DNA of 64,000 nt from Ornithodoros turicata (GCF_037126465.1 NC_088201.1:26644550-26708549), one strand, 5' to 3'; positions 42,777 through 54,775 are shown, counted from the first letter of the stretch. Made by a program: numbers and translations. Notes: generated from the sequence alone by a model not told the origin.

Positions 42777-43024
42777 CACTCTAAAAACAGAACTTCACCG
42801 CATAGCACACCGTACACCAACCGCTGCCACGAATGATAGGGTTATCGCTTCGGATTCGAAGAGAGAGGGGGGCGTACGCGTTTTTGTGACAATTTGGATA
42901 TATGAAAATTGCCACAAAAAGGCGTACGCCTTCCTCTGTCTTCCAATCAGAAGCGATAACCCTATCATTCGTGGCAATGGTTGGCGCACAGTGTGCTATG
43001 CGGTGAAGTTCTGTTTTTAGAGTG
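42777..43024. mobile_element. palindromic CACTCT MITE, clean copy
   Basis: 248 bp, near-perfect hairpin with ends CACTCTAAAAACAGAACTTC and its inverse; TA on both sides (42775-42776, 43025-43026). The centre alternates GGCGTACGC/GTGGCAATT with its inverse. Confidence 0.88.
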
Positions 43025-44200
43025 TATGCTGGCACCTCGACGCACAACCCGTCCGCAACGCCAGTGGTCGCAGCGCGCACTTTGGTTTTTTGACGCCTGA
43101 TCCTATGCACAATGTTTCTATTTTTCGCCTTCGAATGCAGCCTACCCGTCATCGCACACTACACCTCAACTGGCTTCAGCTCCTCTCCTTCCCGGCAGGG
43201 GGGCGTCGATTGCCCCCTACCACGCACGCAGCATCCCACACGCTACGTAACTGTGTTCGTAGAAGCCACGCTGCCCTGAAAACAAGTCCGCATGACTCAT
43301 AATCACTGGGCATCGCTCTTTCAGATGCTGGCAAAAGCGAATCAGCCAGAGAGTTGCTCCCTTTAAATAGAGACAGGCCACTGCTCTCCCGCGCAGAGAT
43401 TGACATTGAGCAACGTCGCGCTGCACGGGTTTGCACGCGTGTTCGCTGTTCCACATCGGGGGCACGTGCTTTATATGGGTGCACTTTGCGTATGGAGCTA
43501 TCAAGATCACTGTGAACGGCACAGAGCAAACTATGCTGGGATCATAGGAAGGGAAAAATACAATCAGTTAGTTTTTTTTTTTTTCTTTTCAAGTATTCTC
43601 CGCGCAAAGCAGCAGCAAAGAAGCGCATCGGTAGCAGAACCGTGCACAATGTCTCTAAGCTACACTGTCGAGTCACGTGTAGTGCAAGCTCAATAAAATC
43701 GTATTGTGCTTTTCTTGGACTCTCTATTGTATTCACGGCATTGACAGAGAGACAGACACACGACTACTTGAGGTCCACACACTACTCAACTGCGTATCCT
43801 TCACAGTAATCATCTACCCAAATGCGGAGCAGCGTATCCAAGCCAAATGAAATAAGAACTAACACTCATTCGATAGAAAAACAAAACAAAGCAATCCCGA
43901 CTTGTTAACTCGAGTTCCTCTGCAGAAAACATAACCAGAAAGAGAAGGAATTGCGTGCTTTCTCTCCGCGAATATTAGACGGAGATTTATCCTTTTGTTG
44001 CATGCCCTGCAGAAAGAAGGCTACCCGTAAAATGCGCCACCCACTGCCCAGCAACACTGCGACAGAAACTGCAAGTTACGAAAAGATCGCCTTCTTTCTT
44101 CGAATGCTGCAGCATCGACTTGTTCCGTATCGACCCGCATAGTTCCCTCCTTTTATCCCTTCGCTTTAACTTCTTCAGCTCGCCGCTAGGATCGTCGCAG
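43025..44200. other. no confident gene; possible terminal exon
   Basis: At 43592 a strong acceptor (poly-T then CTTTTCAAG) is followed by sequence containing an AATAAA signal near 43691. This could be a 3' exon or a retroposed tail. Open frames at 43176-43529 show no recognisable domain. Confidence 0.25.
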
Positions 44201-44509
44201 CTGGTGCACGTGCAGGGTGACGTCATGAAGCGCTTTAGCGCTCACGTGACGCTATCGCAGTGTCGCCTTGCGGAAGGCGCAGTCGGGTCGTCTGCATGCC
44301 CCTGGCGTCTTTTGATCTTTGAGTAGGAGAATATTGCGCTAATAAATTTCGGTCTATCGCATCGGAAAACTGTGCGTTGGTTTGCGTTCGAAACTGGAGG
44401 AATTATTTCGGAAAACCGGCAAGGGGAAAACAGCGTGCTGCGAGAAAAGCGTGACATCTCATCGGGCAGATAATCCTTCGCCTTTCTTGAAGAAGGATCT
44501 CACACCGGT
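44200..44509 (+). promoter_or_regulatory. possible promoter with CRE and E-box, followed by a 5' splice donor
   Basis: GGGTGACGTCATGAAG (perfect CRE, about 44217-44226) and GCTCACGTGACG (E-box) precede a GC-balanced stretch ending CTCACACCG/GTGAGTACC near 44509. The arrangement would suit a non-coding first exon on the plus strand. No downstream coding exon was recognised. Confidence 0.3.
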
Positions 44510-46440
44510 GAGTACCGACGTCTTTCATTTTGTAGACTAGTGAGCTTGATAACAAATGTATATCGTAGGGGCGAATTGCAAAACATCACTGTTTACACTG
44601 GTAGATTTTACGGAACCGTTCAATTTTCGTGCTCTTTAAAGTATATTTTAAATGACTGCTCAGGAAGAAGGGCCGTTTGCTGCTACTTCTTCCAGGTTTC
44701 TAACGGACAATATAATGAGCTGCACTGTCGCCAGGCGCGATACTTCAGCTCATTATACGTAGTACATGCAATCTTAATCACAACCTGCATTTGGTCTGCT
44801 GAGCTTATTTTTTAAAAGTAAAACCAAGCAAGAAATAACATTCGTCGCTCGTAAATTTAGTAAAATTTGACGGTTCAGTATTAATGAGATTGTGCTCATG
44901 ATTGGAAAACAGGGTGGCGTTACTCGCTATTATTCCTTTAAGTGATCGTAAAACATGCTCGTCAATATGCAAACACAAATAGGCACATGCAGGATGTACC
45001 GAGTCAATTTGATCGTGATGTTGTTGTTCGTGGTGACTATCAATAAGCCTAGTCAAGGTCACCATCATGCTGATATATCCTTCGACGCGGCAGCCAATAT
45101 ACATGTGTCGCAAACAGACTGAATTCATATGGATTCAGCCATTCACGGGGACGTTCAGGCTTTGTACAAGGGAATACACACACATATCACGTCTGACGAT
45201 AACGCAGCGAAGCACTACCACGGCTGCTGCAGAAGCAGTAAAATACGCCACACATCGAAAGAAGGAAACGACAGTGAAAAGGTTAAGTGAAAAGAACCGG
45301 TACATCTCAGTCAAAGATGCTTTTCCTCTGTACGCATCCCAATGGGAAAAGACATTCACTACTTGGGAATCACTTGGTGCATCAATGACGGGTGTCCAAA
45401 CTTCCGTCTCCCTTCCAGAAGTATTATAAGTGCGGGATAAGTGAGCCGTTCCATGTGGAAAGTGTTTCACGTAACGTTCAAGGAGCTGATTTTTTAAACT
45501 GGCATTTATTTTTTAGGCCTTCCGAAGAGGATACCACGGCTGCAAAACTCTCGGTGAGAGAGGACAGCAAATGGTCCCTCCAGTTACTTTCAACTAACTA
45601 AACTAGTTCACTAACTAAATAATTCATGCGAGGACATCATGTATTTGTTATGGTTCTCCGGTGCAATCATATCTGTTCAGGCGGTACTGATCATGGTTGA
45701 ATGCCGAAAGTCTCCTTGTTTTTTTCTTTTTTTCTCGTTCTTCTTGTGTTTTTCTAGTGCTGTTCTGGAACTGCGCATGTTTTCTATTATATCGGAACAC
45801 GTTAACACATTCTTACTTAACGTTATTAGCAAAACGTGATTCTGCGTCCACACGATGAGTAGCGTTTCAGGGGCTTCTGATCTGCGATGTCTTATGCCGA
45901 TACTAATCGCGTTCGAGATCACACAATAGTCACAGGACATCACGTGTCCTTCTTGTTCTTTCCAATAGGAATAAGAAGTCACTCCACTATGCACCACCAT
46001 TTAGCCCACTACTTCGGTACTTGAAAATAGTGCGTGGAAAGTGTGATGTCATGAGCTCTCTGGAAACTCAGTGTTAGTTAGTAAGCAAAAATAAAATCCA
46101 AAAGTTTCATTGGCCTCTGTAGTGAAAATGTCCTGATTGGAGCGGCGGTGGCGCAAACAGGAGTAATGTTACCCAATGAAGTTTCTCGCTGATTTCTTTT
46201 CAGTTTCAGAATTATATCTTGTATAGTTTCTGTATTGATTCGCTATAATTCTACCTCATTTCGAGGTGCACATTATTTCTGGTTCCATAGAACAAGCTTG
46301 AAAAACGTACGTGTTAAATGCTGTACTGAAAAGCGAGGTACCGACAGAAAGTGAGTGCGAAAATTCCTTGGTCTCAGGTTTCCATTTCTTTTTTTTTTTT
46401 TTAGAATTGCACGCTCTTGCAGAAGCTATAATATAATGTT
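44510..46440. other. no supported gene
   Basis: A 120-codon frame at 45067-45429 (basic, IYMCRKQTEF...) lacks recognisable domains and good splice context. Otherwise AT-rich intergenic sequence. Confidence 0.35.
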
Positions 46441-46446
46441 ATGAAG

Positions 46447-48140
46447 CAGTGCCATGCGGCCCGCGTGGCCCACGAGGAAAACAAAAAATAAATAAATAAA
46501 CAAAATAATATTCGGCCCAAGCTTCATGAACGGTCGTGGCGTTATCATTGGGCTCCGTATTCGTGCAGTTTATCTTACGTTAATTAGTGATAGAAAACTC
46601 TTACCACTGACCTGTAAGAGCCGATGACTCTCTAACTACCCCCGAATACGTGTAGATGTGACCTGATCTCGACTTGACTTGCAGATGCCTTGGAAGAGTG
46701 TCAATGCACCTCAGAAACTGAACAAGCGCAGAAAGTTGAGCTAGTTGGTGAGACAGCATACTGCAAAATTTTGGGACGCGAAACCCTGAGACACCTCAGA
46801 AACCTGCTCAGCTTGAAGCGTTCTTGCGCGGCGAGCTCGACTTGACACGTGTGGTGAAAATTTCAAGTCAACGCTCGGGCTACCTTGTTGGACCCGACTT
46901 GGATAACGCTCCAGTACGACAGCTTCGGGGAGCCACATGACACTCAGTATTTTGCCTTGGTTTGGCTTTACATGGGCTGATGCGTCAACAATTTATTTAC
47001 AGGGATGTTGCACGAGTGTTGGTGCCAGATGACAGGTGTGACACATATTATAAGTCCTGACGCTAAGACATGTCGCGTTTTCATACTGCAAAGCAAAGTT
47101 TGAGTGCGAACTTGACCGAAAGTCTCGCTCCCAGACGCAGCGACTGCGACTTGACGAAATAAGCCAGCGGGAGGGTTCATGAAAGACGCAAACCGTCTTG
47201 AGCGAGGATACGTATTGGCGCAGACTTGCACAAGTCAAAATGCGGCTTCAAGTCAAGTCACATCTATGAATTCGGGGGTAAGAGACGACCGGGGCCGGTT
47301 GCCACATGACAACAGCGAAGACGACAAAATTAACACAAAAAGAGCCAGGGAACGTCGAACTTTCAACCCTTAACCATAATCAACCTTTCTGATCATATGA
47401 TAAAAGGTTGAAAGTTCGACGTTCCCTGTCTGTCTCTATGTTGCTTTCATCGTCTTCGCTGATGAGTCTCTAAACCTGTCCCTGCGTCTGATCTTTTTTT
47501 GATTAATATTACTAGTACATTGCCACCAAAATTTCCGAGCAAACCCTACATGGCCGATTTGTAACACTGGTGCCCCCCTCAATGCCACCAGAAAAGGACC
47601 GGATTCAGTCGCAGGTTTGGTTATCTCCCGAATGAATTCGAGCAAAGATTCTTTGAGTGCAGGAGACTCGAAACGGAGCTTTTTGGCTCGCCGTTTTCCG
47701 CAGTTGTTGACAACGTTCCGAACTGATTCACCTGCAGTGCGACGCACCGATAAGTTCCCTGAAGTTGGTGCGGCTTCGTTTTATTCTTACGTTGGGCGAG
47801 AGTATCTGACGATTCGTATGTTGTCACGGCCAAATCTGTCCATGTTCGGTACAACATACGTCTAATAATAATTTGTGGCTTCAGGTCGCGCGACAACTGT
47901 ACCGACATACGTGTGCGAGCAGGCGTTTTCTGTGATGAACCTGAATAAGTCAGGTACGCTCACAACGAACAAACTTACTCCTCAACGCAGTCCTTAAGAT
48001 TGCAATTGCGTAATCACTTTCACACGATGTTGACGCAATAGTTAAAGACAAGGTGTGCCAAGTTTCCTCGTGACACAGCAAATAAAAAGGATTGCTGACC
48101 CTGTGATTGAGCAACGCTAAGTAACCCAAATGTATACGTT
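46447..48140 (+). pseudogene. hAT-type transposon copy 1 (GTF2IRD2/ZBED-like C-terminus)
   Basis: Starts with the hAT-like end TGCGGCCCGCGTGGCC and shares its whole length with 62346-63960. The C-terminal dimerisation region reads CEQAFSVMNLNKSGTLTTNK before degenerating. This is the hAT C-terminal domain type seen in GTF2I-repeat/ZBED transposon-derived proteins. A stem-loop with arms GGGAACGTCGAACTTTCAAC (47348-47428) is conserved in both copies. It is interrupted by a 640-bp insertion at 46639-47278. Non-functional. Confidence 0.7.
46639..47278. mobile_element. 640-bp TIR element at TA inside the hAT copy
   Basis: Left CCCCCGAATACGTGTAGATG then TGACC; right the inverse, ACATCTATGAATTCGGGGG. 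TA on both sides (46637-46638, 47279-47280). The paralogous copy near 62490 reads CTCTAACTAAGACACGAGCG without the insert, giving an empty site. Interior rich in GACTTG/CAAGTC words; no transposase. Confidence 0.85.
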
Positions 48141-48299
48141 TTATGTCGTTTCAAGTTCTGTGTGTTGTGTCATCAGAAACAGGCTACCCTAAACCCGTGG
48201 TAAGCGACCCGCGTAGTTCCTCCATGGCTCAATGCGGCCCGCGGACACGAATGAGTTCGACAGAGTATCGTGTATATGGATAATAATACACCGGACCCT

Positions 48300-48375
48300 T
48301 AAAGCAGGGGGGGGGGTCGAGGTAGCTTGCCGTTGTTGGCCGCACTCAAGTGGGCATCGTCACGACTATAGCCAC
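48300..48375. repeat. G-run plus SINE tail fragment
   Basis: GTCGAGGTAGCTTGCCGTTG, GGCATCGTCACGACTATAGC: same text at 53999-54062 and related to the inverted tail of the SINE at 55099-55357. Confidence 0.6.
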
Positions 48376-48436
48376 AAAAAAAAAAAAAGAAGGAAAGTGG
48401 GAGAGGGGATGAGGACTTCAAAGTGAAGCATAGGTA

Positions 48437-48673
48437 CACTCTTAAAAATGAACTTCACCACATAGCACGCTCCTAGCCAACCACCATCCCGAATGACAAC
48501 GTTCTGGTCCCCGATTTGTTGAAAACGAGAGGCGGAGCCTATTTTGTGCCATTATGCACGGCACAAAATAGGCTCCGCCTGTCGTTTTCAACAAATCGTG
48601 GGCCAGAACGTTGTCATTCGGGATGATGGTTGGCTAGGAGCGTGCTATGTGGTGAAGTTCATTTTTAAGAGTG
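48437..48673. mobile_element. palindromic CACTCT MITE
   Basis: 237 bp, CACTCTTAAAAATGAACTTC to its inverse, TA both sides (48435-48436, 48674-48675). Centre GCACGGCACAAAATAGGCTC and its inverse. Confidence 0.88.
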
Positions 48674-48834
48674 TAGGATGACCGATACTGATGGGACGGA
48701 GGCACACTGTAGATGAGAGGTGCACTAGAGTGGTCTTTCCGCTAGGCCCGTTTCTTGAAGAAAGCGCACGAGGCCGCGAGTTTTTGAAAGTCGTTCCGCA
48801 CAAGAACCTTCGGGGAAGAGGACGTCCGTCAGTA

Positions 48835-49030
48835 GCCCTTAAAGCAGAACTTGACCGCATAACACGCCCATAGCCAACCACCATTCTGAATGGTATAATC
48901 ATGTCTCGTGGTTGGTTGGAAATGAGTAGGCACCTATCTTCGACACGCATACTGTGTCCATGATATGCGCCGCTTCCCATTTTCAACAAATTCAGGACAC
49001 AGACTGATATAATTTGAAATGGTGGTTAAC
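48835..49030. mobile_element. diverged CACTCT-family MITE
   Basis: TTAAAGCAGAACTTGACCGC and CATAGCCAACCACCATTCTG, with CATTTTCAACAAATTCAGG on the right side. Right end lost. Confidence 0.5.
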
Positions 49031-49034
49031 AGTA

Positions 49035-49274
49035 CACGCTAAAAACAGAGCTTCGCCGCATAGCACATTGTGCGCCAAACATTACCACGAATGATAGGGT
49101 TATCGCTTCAGATTCGAGAAGAGAAAAGGGGCGTACGCCTTTTCGCGGCAATTTGGGTATATGGTAATTGCCACAAAAAGGCGTACGCCTCCCTCTCTCC
49201 TCGAATCAAAAGCGATAATCCTATCGTTCGCGGCAATGATTGGCGCAATGCGGTGAAGTTCTGTTTTTAGAGTG
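49035..49274. mobile_element. palindromic CACTCT MITE
   Basis: CACGCTAAAAACAGAGCTTC ... GTTCTGTTTTTAGAGTG with TA flanks (49033-49034, 49275-49276). A partial relative continues to about 49492. Confidence 0.82.
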
Positions 49275-50252
49275 TACATCGCCCCGAGTGACATCGTTCT
49301 CTCCCTGAACACGGTTTGTTGAAAACGGATGGCGTACGCCTTTTTGTGGCACTTATGCAGTTATGCTAATTGTCACAAATAGGCAACCGCCCCTCGCTCT
49401 CCTTAGATCAGAAGCCACAGCTGTATCACTCGGCGCCATGCATGATTGGCGCAGAGTGTGTCATGCGGTGATCGACGTTCTTTTTAGAGTGCATAGCGAC
49501 CGTACTAGTTGTGCTCGAACTTTCGATGCTGGCTCGCATGTTCCGGCGTGATAGATCACCTCGGTACACGGCAGGATATAGTAGCCGTTCTCCAGACATA
49601 TCAATAATGCAGTACTGCGCCGCTCATGCGGGGCGCTGCACTTCCTATGATATCGAACACAAGAAAGAACTTATATATACTCCGCGTGGCAATATGTTCC
49701 ATATCATATTTAAGCGACCGCAAGCAATCCGCTAGGTGTATACTGGGGTGTTCCACGAAGGTCCCCCGGATGAATAATTCGTGAACAGGCGGCGCCATCG
49801 AATAACTTTCTTTTTGGTAAAGATCCTTGGGACATCGGCCATGAACCGAGTAGTGAGTGGCTCATTTGCATACGCTCACTAATTAAATAAACATCCTCAC
49901 TTTTCAATTTTACTTCGCACGCTTACGGAACCTCTGTTTTACGTATCGGGACCTTCGGCGAAAAATACTCCAAGGAAAAAAAAACAAAAAACGCGTCGAC
50001 ACTTAGTGATTTTTCCGAGTAATTAATCGGTTTCGATTTACATATTTCTTGCGCGGAGCAGTGCATCAATGCGCTCTTTGGATCAGCTATCCGGCCGTCA
50101 ATTTCGTGTTCATCCGCCTGGTTCGCGCACGGGGGCGACGGAAGATTAGGAACAGTGGCAAGAGACGCTTTGGTATTCCTTCTCAAAGCGACTGGTAAAT
50201 AGCGCTGGCGGTTCTGTCGTTCCATAGGTGAGATAGCGTGCTCTTATCACGC

Positions 50253-50490
50253 ACTCTTAAAAACAAACTTCACCGCATAGCACGCTCCTAGCCAACCATC
50301 ATCTCGAATGATATCGTTATCTCCCCTGATTTGTTAAAAACGGGAGGCGTACGCCTTTTGTGTGATACTTATGCTGTTCATAATTGTCACAAAAAAGGCG
50401 CACACTTTCCGTTTTCAACAAATCAGGGCAGATAACGATATCATTCGAGATTACGAGCGTGCTATGCGGTGAAGTTCATTTTTAAGAATG
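50253..50490. mobile_element. palindromic CACTCT MITE
   Basis: CACTCTTAAAAACAAACTTC ... AAGTTCATTTTTAAGAATG; central GCGTACGCCTTTTGTGTGAT. Flanks do not show a clear TA pair. Confidence 0.78.
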
Positions 50491-50536
50491 TGGATGATGA
50501 CGAATGCGCTGCAAGCGCTGCGAATTAGTGGGGTAC

Positions 50537-50781
50537 ACTCTTAAAAATGAACTTCACCACATAGCACGCTTCTAGCCAACCATAATCCCGAATAACAACG
50601 TTCTCGCCCTTAATTTGTTGGAAACGGGAGGCGGAGCCTATTATGTACCATTATGTACGTCATAATTGATACAAAAAGGCGTACGCCTCCCATTTTCATC
50701 AAATCAATGGAGAGAACGTTGTCATTCGGGCTGATGGTTGGCTAGGAGCGTGCTATGTGGTGAAGTTCATTTTTAAGAGTG
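50537..50781. mobile_element. palindromic CACTCT MITE
   Basis: 245 bp, CACTCTTAAAAATGAACTTC to its inverse, TA both sides (50535-50536, 50782-50783). Confidence 0.86.
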
Positions 50782-51206
50782 TAGAGAAGAAGGAACACCA
50801 AAGCGTCTCCTGCGGTCGTGCGGTTGTTCCTTTTCTGCCGTCACCCCCGGGTTCCAACCAGGCGGATGAACACGAAATTGACAGCCGGACAGCTGATCCA
50901 AAGAGCATATTGGTGCACTGCTCCGCGCAAGAAATATGTAAACCGAAACCGATTAATTACTCCGACGCTTTTTTTTTTCTTGGAATATTTTTCTCCGAAG
51001 GTCCCGATACGTAAAACAGAGGTTGCATAAGCGTGCGAAGTAAAATTTAAAAGTGAGGATGTTTATTTAATTAGTGAGCGTATGCAAATGAGCCGCTTAC
51101 TACTCAGTTCATGGCGGACGTCCCAAGGATCTTTACCAAAAAGAAAGTTCTTCGATGGCGCCACCTGTTTAGGAATTATTCAGACCTTCGTGAAACGCCC
51201 GGTATA

Positions 51207-51540
51207 TGGCAAAAACATAGAATAGCTTATACAGTCGATACGAAAATGCAACAGACTCCAATTATTCTTGGGCTAGCAAAATAGAGCGAGGTGTCCTTTT
51301 AGCTGTTTCGTCGATCACCGATATAAAAGTGGAGAAAATCGACTAATAAAAAGAAGCGGAACGCGTCCAGAAAGCGATTACGAAATTAAAAATATCGCTC
51401 GAAATTATTTTAATTTCTTATTGGAAACCTATCATGTTTTAGTGGGAGAACGATGACAAGTACAATGAGATAGCTTACGTGCGTGCAACAGAATCAGTGA
51501 AGGGGAGTCTGCATACATAGTAAACGTAAACGGGCTGAAT
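51207..51540. other. AT-rich stretch, no gene seen
   Basis: No open frame with recognisable content. Confidence 0.4.
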
Positions 51541-51689
51541 AATATAAAATGACAAGGCGATGTAATTATTCTCGCCTGGTGAAGAGCACTACGCGAAAAC
51601 GTGCTCGAAGCCTCGTACGATTTTTATCTGCCTTTTTGCATCATCTGGTGGGTTGGAATGGCAATTGGCGAATCTATACGTACCTCTCA

Positions 51690-51985
51690 TACTTCTCTCT
51701 GTGTACTTTAACACATCAAGCGTCATGGAACAGCAGGTCGCACCAGCGCGACCTACCCCCCGTTTCCATATTTTCCTTTCTACTTCTATTCTATACTATT
51801 CTCTGTGCTCTTCTTTTTCCTTCCTTCAACTGAAGCGTTCAAAGAACTCGAACCCGTTCCAGTGACCGTACACCATCCACGTCACCTTTGCGGAGAAGAA
51901 CCCAATGCATACAATATCGAAGTATTCTTCCTTTCTTTTTTCTTAATAAACATATCCCCCCCCCCCCCCCCCCCCCCCGAAGTAT
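51690..51985 (+). repeat. LINE-like 3' tail ending in AATAAA and poly-C
   Basis: CGTCATGGAACAGCAGGTCG, CCCGTTTCCATATTTTCC, then CTTAATAAACATATC followed by about 20 C. The same TTAATAAACATAT-plus-C ending appears at 37.5 kb (inverted), and a related one (CTGTCAATAAATC plus C-run) at 60.07-60.09 kb. Confidence 0.55.
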
Positions 51986-52704
51986 ACAGGAGTCTATAGG
52001 CAGATGCTAGCTCCTGAAATTAGTTACCGTTAAAAGATCATTTTCTTTTCAGTTAACACGTTAAGAGTCAGTTTCACGTTAGCAAAAGTAATTTTAGTCA
52101 TTTAGGGGTGATTGGCAGAACAAGTGGTCCCTTTCGGGACAAAATGCGCGCAAGTTTATGCGAAGTTTAGGGGATTATTTGCGGCGCTGGGGACTAAAAT
52201 GGGGAGTAAATGGCAATCTATAAGGAACTAGAACATGTAATTGCTCCTGAATTTACCCTCTTTCTTTTTGTTCCCCATAGAGTATAACAAGAATCTTTTC
52301 AGATTTTTCGGGTCTCCTTTCAGTGTAAAAGTTTCTTTTCTCCCGATTTCGTGCGCGTTTCCGTATCATCCTATGCGAACCATGAGCCACGTATAGCGTT
52401 TCGGGCGCCCACGAATGAGAGTGCGATTATAATCAAAAATCGTCCTGGTATATAAAAAAAAAAAAAGAAAGGAAAAAGGAAAGGCGTATTAATAGCAAAA
52501 AGGGCCGAAAAATATTTAAGCTCGGCTATATAGAGAGAAGCATCAAACTGTACTAAATAACGCTGTATTTTGTTGTTCGAATGCATAGCAGTGCACTATG
52601 CATGCAAATTAGAATAACGTTCGGGCATAAAGGAAAATCAAACCGTCTGTTGCGCTGGGTATTGAAGATCATTCGACAACCTGAAATATTAGCTACCGCT
52701 ATAC
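51986..52704. other. no gene; contains decayed 4.2-kb-family MITE
   Basis: 52110-52285 retains GGTCCCTTTCGGGACAAAAT and CTAAAATGGGGAGTAAATGG from the family of 4173-4692. The rest is AT-rich. Confidence 0.45.
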
Positions 52705-53502
52705 TATACCGGATGTTTCAGTTAAATCCCCGGGCTAAATAATTCGCGAACGGGTGCACCAATCCACGAACTTTCTTTTTTACAGGTATCTGTCCAACAC
52801 CACCTACAAGCTGCACATCGTGTGAGTGAGTGAGAGGCGCTCATTATTAAAATAAAAATGCAAATGAGTTTCGAATGCAAATAAAAAAGCGTAACTTCTA
52901 AAGCAGGGCGCTGTCGGCATTAAAATGGGTACTACCCCCTTTGGGACCTTCAGTGGAAGCCTTTTAGAGAAAAATCTGCCACCGAAGCGGGTCATTTGTT
53001 GCAGTAATTAATTGGTTTCGGTTTACGTATTTTTGTCGCGGCTGGTCGCGGCGAAGCGTAAAAGGACGCTCTTTCACTCCCTTATCCACCAATGAATTAC
53101 GTCCTTACACCAATGAAATACACCAATGAAATACACCAATGAAACACGCCCTTTTACGCTTCGCCGCGACCAGCCGCCACAAAAATACGTAAACCGAAAC
53201 CAATTAATTACTGCAACAAATGACCCGCTTCGGTGGCAGATTTTTCTCTAAAAGGCTTCCACTGAAGGTCCCAAAAGGGGTAGTACCCATTTTAATGCCG
53301 ACAGCGCCCTGCTTTAGAAGTTACTCTTTTTTACGAAACTCATTTGCATTTTTATTTTAATAATGAGCGCCTCTCACTCATTCACACGGTGTGCAGCTTG
53401 TAGGTGGTATCAGACAGATATTTGTAAAAAAGAAAGTTCGTGGATTGGTGCACCCGTTCGCGAATTATTTAGCCCGGGGATTTAACTGAAACACCCGGTA
53501 TA
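52705..53502. mobile_element. 798-bp near-perfect palindrome (foldback dimer)
   Basis: Arms 52705-53069 and 53148-53502 are inverted copies with few mismatches, from TATACCGGATGTTTCAGTTA to its inverse. Loop of about 78 bases holds a 13-bp tandem (ACCAATGAAATAC, about four times). Arm sequence is the same family as 26.6 and 49.7-51.2 kb, but the two arms are far more alike here. Confidence 0.9.
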
Positions 53503-53971
53503 GGCGGAACTGCGGTCGAAATAATCATTCGGGATCCTGCGTGTTGCAGATGAAATACGTTTTTAATTCTCGCGACTAATTTTTTCGGAGGGATATTCGC
53601 TCGATATACATACATACATATCGATTTCGGAAACTATGGAATTACTGAAATCGAAATTTAATTTTCCACGCATCGTTCGCAAAACAGTCGAACGTTTTCC
53701 GAGTATGATCATTGGTATATTTTATTTGTTTATATTTAGTCCAGATTGAAGCACATAATAGCGCTCTCAACCGTCAATGTGGAATGATGCGTGATGGTGG
53801 TGTTTGTATGTTGGCTCTGTGTGTATAACTTTGGATACAGAAATGGCATAAGTCGCTTATATTCCACTGCATATTTCAAACCAGCCGGCAGCGTCTCCAA
53901 CTGCTTGTATTCCAAAAATTATGCTATTCTCATGGCGTTAATTTTTGCACATCCGTTTGACACTGACCCTA
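53503..53971. other. no gene seen
   Basis: AT-rich, one (ATAC)n patch near 53610. Confidence 0.4.
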
Positions 53972-54320
53972 CACTCTTAAAAATGAGGGGGGGGGGGGGG
54001 GGTGTCGAGGTAGCTTGCCGTTGTTGGCCGCACTCAAGTGGGCATCGTCACGACTATAGCCAAAAAACTCCAAAAACGCCAAAACTCTTAAAAATGAACT
54101 TCACCACATAGCACTCTCCTAGCCAACCACCATCCCGAATGACAACGTTCTCGCCCCTGATTTGTTGAAAACGGGAGGGGGAGCCTATTTTGTGCCGTGC
54201 ATAATGGACACAAAATAGGCTCCTCCTCCCACTTTCAGCAAATCAGGGGCGAGAACGTTGTCATTCCGGATGATGGTTGGCTAGGAGCGTGCTATGCGGT
54301 GAAGTTTATTTTTAAGAGTG
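53972..54320. mobile_element. CACTCT MITE interrupted by G-run and SINE fragment
   Basis: Starts CACTCTTAAAAATGA then a G-run and GTCGAGGTAGCTTGCCGTTG (about 53987-54083). Restarts ACTCTTAAAAATGAACTTCA and runs to TTTTTAAGAGTG, TA flanked (53970-53971, 54321-54322). Confidence 0.7.
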
Positions 54321-54321
54321 T

Positions 54322-54775
54322 ACTCTCTTCAAACAGAATTTCACCAAATAGCACGCTGGAGGAGAACCGTTGCACAGACTGATAACTTTATCATTCCTGA
54401 TTTCTGGAAAGCACAGGGCGTACGCCTTTTTGTCACGGTTGACTAGGAGCGTGCTATGCGGTGAAGTTCTGTTTTAAGAGTGTAGCCAGCCATCATCTCG
54501 AATGACATTTTTCTCTACCCTGATTTGTTGAAAACGGGAGCCGTACACCTTTTTTGTGACACTTATACCGTTACGTTAATGGTCACGTAAAAGGCGTTTC
54601 GCCTCTCTTTCTCAACAAACCAAAGGAGAGAACGACGTGAGATGATGGTTGTCTATAGGAGCGTATATAGCTTCAGCATATAACACTCTGTTCTGTCTCC
54701 TGATTTGTTGAAAACAGGAGAAGGTGCCTATAGCTTGGACACATTATCTGGTCAAGTTCCGTTTTAACAGTGTAT
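54322..54775. mobile_element. two truncated CACTCT MITEs
   Basis: 54324-54485 and about 54486-54775 keep GTGCTATGCGGTGAAGTTCT-type ends and TTTGTTGAAAACGGGAG blocks but lack one side each. Confidence 0.6.

Larger units (their letters stand above)
49739..51206. mobile_element. large foldback element with two MITEs in its loop
   Basis: Arms of about 450 bp: left begins TATACTGGGGTGTTCCACGA, right ends TCGTGAAACGCCCGGTATA. Shared inverted words include CCTTGGGACATCGGCC/GGACGTCCCAAGG, TTAAATAAACATCCTCACTT and TTGCGCGGAGCAGTGCA. Inner arm edges (GAGACGCTTTGGT) match too. Two CACTCT MITEs (50253-50490, 50537-50781) occupy the loop. Confidence 0.8.
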
